From NCBI GenBank assembly GCA_002690755.1, contig NZFT01000106.1, forward strand, positions 1 to 7,314: a stretch of DNA of 7,314 nucleotides. Direction: 5' to 3'. The translations under genes and the position numbers were made by a program. This DNA comes from Phycisphaerae bacterium. Lineage in GTDB: Bacteria > Planctomycetota > Phycisphaerae > Phycisphaerales > SM1A02. Positions 4,365-7,314 of this stretch are shown here, in pieces. The notes below the pieces were generated by a model. That model was not told where the DNA came from and ran no database searches. It saw only the letters and a program-made list of their open reading frames with translations. Position 1 is the first letter of the stretch; every line of letters starts with the position of its first letter.

Positions 4365-7314
4365 CCCCGATCCAACCGAGACGTCCCGGATCGGATCCGG
4401 TCGCGGAACTGCTGGGTGCGAGCCGGGCGGCCGGGCCGCGCAGCCTGCTCGGCCTCGGGTCCGGTTCGATCGACGCCGACGTGCTGGAGGCGGCGCTGCG
4501 AACCCGCAAGCGTGCGGTCCGCGGCCAGGCCGATCGATTCCCCGCGAAGGCGGTCGACGAGGCGTGTCGAGCCCTCGACTTCGCGGCCGCGGCGTTGCGG
4601 GAGGTCGGCGAATCCGACGCGACGCTGCCGCCGGTCCGGTCCCAGGCGTTCGTTGCGACGGCCCCGAAACCGGACGGGCCGATCGCGACCCGACCGAAGG
4701 GGGTTGAGGCGGGTGGAACGTCTTCCGGAAACCGGCCGCGAACGCCGGTGAAGCCGACGGCTCGGATCTCGGAGAACCAGCTCACGCCGTTCGACCGGCT
4801 GGTGCTTTCGGTGCTGGTCGCGGGCGGCGGATGGAATTCACGCACCCGGACCATCGTGGCGGGACTGGCCGCCCAGGTCGGACTCGACGCGGAGAAGCTG
4901 GGGCGAGTGGTCGAGGGGCTCGCGGGATTCATGCGGGATCACGGGTCCGCCGGCACGATCGGGGAGACCGCGCTGGTGGCGACGCCGAGGCCCCCGGCGC
5001 CCGGTCGCGTCGAGGCCGCGATGGTGCGGGTGAGCGACGGCATCACCCGGGAGTTCCGGGGGGAGTCCGCGGGATCGAGGATCCGACTCGCATTCATCTT
5101 CGGTGGTCTGGCGGCGTTCTTCGGCGCGATCCTGGTCATCGCCCTGACCGCACCCTCGCCCGGGGTCCGCGACATCGAGCAGCGGCGGCTCGCCGCGGAA
5201 GAGGCGATCGCCGAGCGCGAAGCGGCCGACGCGGCGGCGGCGATCGATCCGGAGCATCGGGTGACGCCGAGCGTCCGGGAGGGAGTGGTCCGTCCCGCTC
5301 GATTCGACCGACCGCCGATGTTCCGCGGCGAGGGCCGGCCCGACGCGGCGGTGTTCCAGCTCGAACGCGTCCCGGTGATGCTGGAGGAGGCGTCGCAACT
5401 CGCCCGCCAGCTCGAACTCGATCCCACCACGCTCTCCGCGCGACGGGCGTCGGCATGGGACGACGTCGTCGCCACGGTGGCCGGCACCTGGCCGCTCATG
5501 ACCCCCGACGATCGAGGTCGCTACCTCACCGCGATCCTCAAGGTCCTCGAGCAGGCCGGGGACGCGACAGTCGCGGATCGGCTCTCGCGTTCCTTCGCCG
5601 TCGACCCGGAAGCGGGCATCGACGATCCGATCGAGGTGTGGTCCCGTGCGTTCCACGCCGGACTGCTCGGGTCGGCGGCCTCGAACCCGAGTCTGCCGGA
5701 AACGGTGCGCGATCCCGCCCGGGCCCGGCTGGATGCGATCCTCGCCGGATCCACGGGTCGCAACGTCCGCGGTGGCCCGTTTGCCGCGCTCGCGGGTCGG
5801 GCCCTCGATCGCATGACGGTCCCCCTCGTCGCGATGATCAACGCGGTCGACGACGCGGTGGTCCGCGACGCGTGGGAACGCTGGTTCGACGCCATGGAGG
5901 CGATTCGAAACGACGCCCGACGCCAGGCCGGACTCCTGCTCGCGGTGGAGACCGCGCTTCTTCGAAGCACCGGGCTCGCGGATCAGGGGATGTCCTCGGA
6001 CCTCCTCGGTCGACTGCTCCTCGAGATCGACTGGACCGCGGCGGGGCCGGATCCGGAAGGGGTCCGGGACGCGTACGGGAAATGGATGCTCGATCCATCG
6101 ATTCCGGTCGGCAATCTCTGGGTGCTGGCCAGCCTCCTCGAAGGGGCGGGCCGCGCCGGTTGGTTCCGGCCCGAATTCGTCCCCGATCCCGAACGCGGGA
6201 TGCCGGATCGACGACGGGTCCAGATGCTGGCCGACGACGTCTGGCCGGACGCGACCGGATCGTCGCCGCGTGGCAACCTGCTGTTGATCGAGCCCGGTCT
6301 GCTCGCGTCGTACGATCTCGCCTTCGTCGAGGTGGAATCGATGATCGAACGGGCGACGTCACCGGTCGAGCGCCTGCTCGCGCTGCTGGCGGCGGAACGA
6401 CTGGCGACGACCGGCGCCCTGCTCGCGGCCGAACGACCCGCAGAGGCTCGCGCCCTGCTTCAACGAATGGGTTCCGAGACTTCCGACGTCGACCTCGATT
6501 CGATCCCGCGGCCCCGGGCGATGGAGCCCGACGGGGAGTGGGCGGACGCCTGGCGAAAGGCGGGTTCCGATCAGCAGGCGCGGCGCGATCTGATCGCGGC
6601 GCTTCGGAGGAACGTGGTCGCGGGGGACCTGGGCCCGCGTGATGCCGCGGTGTTCGTCGAGGCGGTGTGGCGGGGCCCGCTCGCGATCCGGGAGGCGGCG
6701 CAGGCGGCGGCGATCGAACGCTTCAATCGCGGGCCGGTGGTCGCCGTCGAGTTGCTCGACACCTCGGACCGCGCCTCCCGCAACGAGGCGACGCTCGGAT
6801 TCATCGAGGCCTACACCGGCGTCTCGCTTCCCGGCCGGGGGATGGCGGAGGCCGAGTCACGGATCCGGTCGGCGCTCGCCACGCATGCGATCGCCCTGCT
6901 CGACCCCGATCGCGAGCTGATCGACCGACTGACCGACGTCGTGCTCCAGTCGATCGCGGAACGCGGCCGGATCCGAAGCGGCGATGCGGATGCTCCGGCG
7001 AATGGTCTCCCGGCCGCGGTGACCGCCGACGCGGCCCGCGCGGTCGCGAACGGTCTCTTCCTCGCGGCGTCGCCCACCGTGCGGATCGAGGAGATCGATC
7101 GCCGCCGCACCGCGCGTCGCGGTCTGGTCCGCAACGGGATCCAGGGACTGGTCGCCGAACACGTCGCCGAACTGGAGTTCCTCGGTTTCGTGGTGGAGGC
7201 CGAGGTGCCCTCCAAACGAGCGGAGGTCTCGGGGCTGCTGACGTCGGCGGCCCTCGCCCGCAGCGACGCCCCGAGCGTGCTGGAGCAGGCGGCGTTGGAG
7301 GCGGTCGCGATCGC
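4361..7314 (+). CDS. Large bitopic membrane protein of unknown function (3' end outside window)
   Basis: One reading frame runs without a stop from the TTG at 4361 to the last base, at least 984 codons. It has the same codon habits as its neighbours, so this is the real gene in this region. Residues 1-85 look helical (SIDADVLEAALRTRKRAVRG, 35-54, then a second long helix) and faintly recall a J-like helical module, but the HPD motif is absent. Residues 86-138 are a Pro/Lys/Gly-rich linker. Residues 139-196 form another helical segment. A single transmembrane helix spans about 243-263, preceded by Arg240 and Arg242 and followed by few basic residues. The positive-inside rule therefore puts the N-terminus in the cytoplasm and the rest in the periplasm. 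After the membrane comes a short Ala/Glu/Arg-rich helix (270-294), possibly coiled coil. About 690 further residues of mostly helical, HEAT/TPR-solenoid-like sequence follow, with no enzyme motif that I can see. I do not recognise the family. Its topology and place in the operon suit a partner that couples the ExbB/ExbD motor across the membrane. That function is inferred. Confidence 0.85.
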   Translation, partial: MTPIQPRRPGSDPVAELLGASRAAGPRSLLGLGSGSIDADVLEAALRTRKRAVRGQADRFPAKAVDEACRALDFAAAALREVGESDATLPPVRSQAFVATAPKPDGPIATRPKGVEAGGTSSGNRPRTPVKPTARISENQLTPFDRLVLSVLVAGGGWNSRTRTIVAGLAAQVGLDAEKLGRVVEGLAGFMRDHGSAGTIGETALVATPRPPAPGRVEAAMVRVSDGITREFRGESAGSRIRLAFIFGGLAAFFGAILVIALTAPSPGVRDIEQRRLAAEEAIAEREAADAAAAIDPEHRVTPSVREGVVRPARFDRPPMFRGEGRPDAAVFQLERVPVMLEEASQLARQLELDPTTLSARRASAWDDVVATVAGTWPLMTPDDRGRYLTAILKVLEQAGDATVADRLSRSFAVDPEAGIDDPIEVWSRAFHAGLLGSAASNPSLPETVRDPARARLDAILAGSTGRNVRGGPFAALAGRALDRMTVPLVAMINAVDDAVVRDAWERWFDAMEAIRNDARRQAGLLLAVETALLRSTGLADQGMSSDLLGRLLLEIDWTAAGPDPEGVRDAYGKWMLDPSIPVGNLWVLASLLEGAGRAGWFRPEFVPDPERGMPDRRRVQMLADDVWPDATGSSPRGNLLLIEPGLLASYDLAFVEVESMIERATSPVERLLALLAAERLATTGALLAAERPAEARALLQRMGSETSDVDLDSIPRPRAMEPDGEWADAWRKAGSDQQARRDLIAALRRNVVAGDLGPRDAAVFVEAVWRGPLAIREAAQAAAIERFNRGPVVAVELLDTSDRASRNEATLGFIEAYTGVSLPGRGMAEAESRIRSALATHAIALLDPDRELIDRLTDVVLQSIAERGRIRSGDADAPANGLPAAVTADAARAVANGLFLAASPTVRIEEIDRRRTARRGLVRNGIQGLVAEHVAELEFLGFVVEAEVPSKRAEVSGLLTSAALARSDAPSVLEQAALEAVAI

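Larger units (their letters stand above)
1..7314 (+). other. Single tightly packed operon (energy-transducing envelope cluster)
   Basis: Six consecutive genes lie on the plus strand with junctions GTGA (60-63), ATGA (809-812), a 3-base gap (1238-1240), a 20-base overlap (1644-1663) and TTGA (4361-4364). Essentially no base is intergenic, so the genes are very likely co-transcribed and translationally coupled. The promoter must lie upstream of position 1 and the terminator beyond 7314. The grouping of a TolQ/ExbB-type channel, two ExbD-type proteins, an exported TPR-like protein and a large bitopic membrane protein suggests one envelope machine powered by the proton gradient. That joint role is inferred from context. 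Confidence 0.85.

Noticed and set aside
4831..6642. A 603-codon plus-strand frame as the main gene of the last third
   Set aside because: Its product is dominated by Arg and Gly without domain character, and it has no good start. The frame from 4361 is open throughout and has membrane and helical features.
60..7314. Classical tolQRA-tolB-pal or tonB-exbB-exbD operon
   Set aside because: No TolA, TolB, Pal or TonB sequence is visible. The downstream genes are two large helical proteins with different layouts.
1..7314. CRISPR arrays, tRNA or rRNA genes, insertion sequences, internal promoters or rho-independent terminators
   Set aside because: None was seen. All but three bases are coding, no direct-repeat series or terminal inverted repeats with a transposase exist, and no GC stem followed by a T run occurs.

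Overview
The window is a GC-rich, completely coding stretch read from one strand. Its codon use is typical of high-GC bacteria, with most third positions G or C. The layout of one MotA/TolQ/ExbB protein, two ExbD proteins, a very large TPR protein and a large membrane protein is one I associate with Planctomycetota, perhaps the Phycisphaerae. That taxonomic guess rests on composition and gene order only. No rRNA, marker gene or sequence search supports it.

Layout: (1) positions 1-63 are the last 20 codons of an unidentified gene. (2) 60-812 encodes a proton-channel subunit of the MotA/TolQ/ExbB family. (3) 809-1237 and (4) 1241-1663 encode two different ExbD/TolR-type proteins. (5) 1644-4364 encodes a 906-residue exported, helical, TPR-like protein. 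(6) 4361 to the window end is one uninterrupted reading frame of at least 984 codons. It starts at TTG and has a predicted cytoplasmic N-terminal part, one transmembrane helix and a long predicted periplasmic helical part. It has no stop inside the window, so a search for complete ORFs misses it.

The genes are packed as tightly as possible. Four junctions are overlaps (GTGA, ATGA, a 20-base overlap, TTGA) and the fifth is a 3-base gap, so only bases 1238-1240 are non-coding. No internal promoter or terminator has room to exist outside a coding region. This is strong evidence for one co-transcribed, translationally coupled operon whose promoter and end lie outside the window.

Working model (inference): the ExbB-like pentamer and an ExbD dimer, possibly an ExbD1/ExbD2 heterodimer, form a proton-motive-force-driven inner-membrane motor. 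Its output is passed to the bitopic protein encoded from 4361 and to the periplasmic TPR protein, both of which look like envelope partners. No TonB, TolA, TolB, Pal or OmpA-type domain is visible, so this is neither a standard Tol-Pal nor a standard Ton cluster. The load that the motor drives is unknown.
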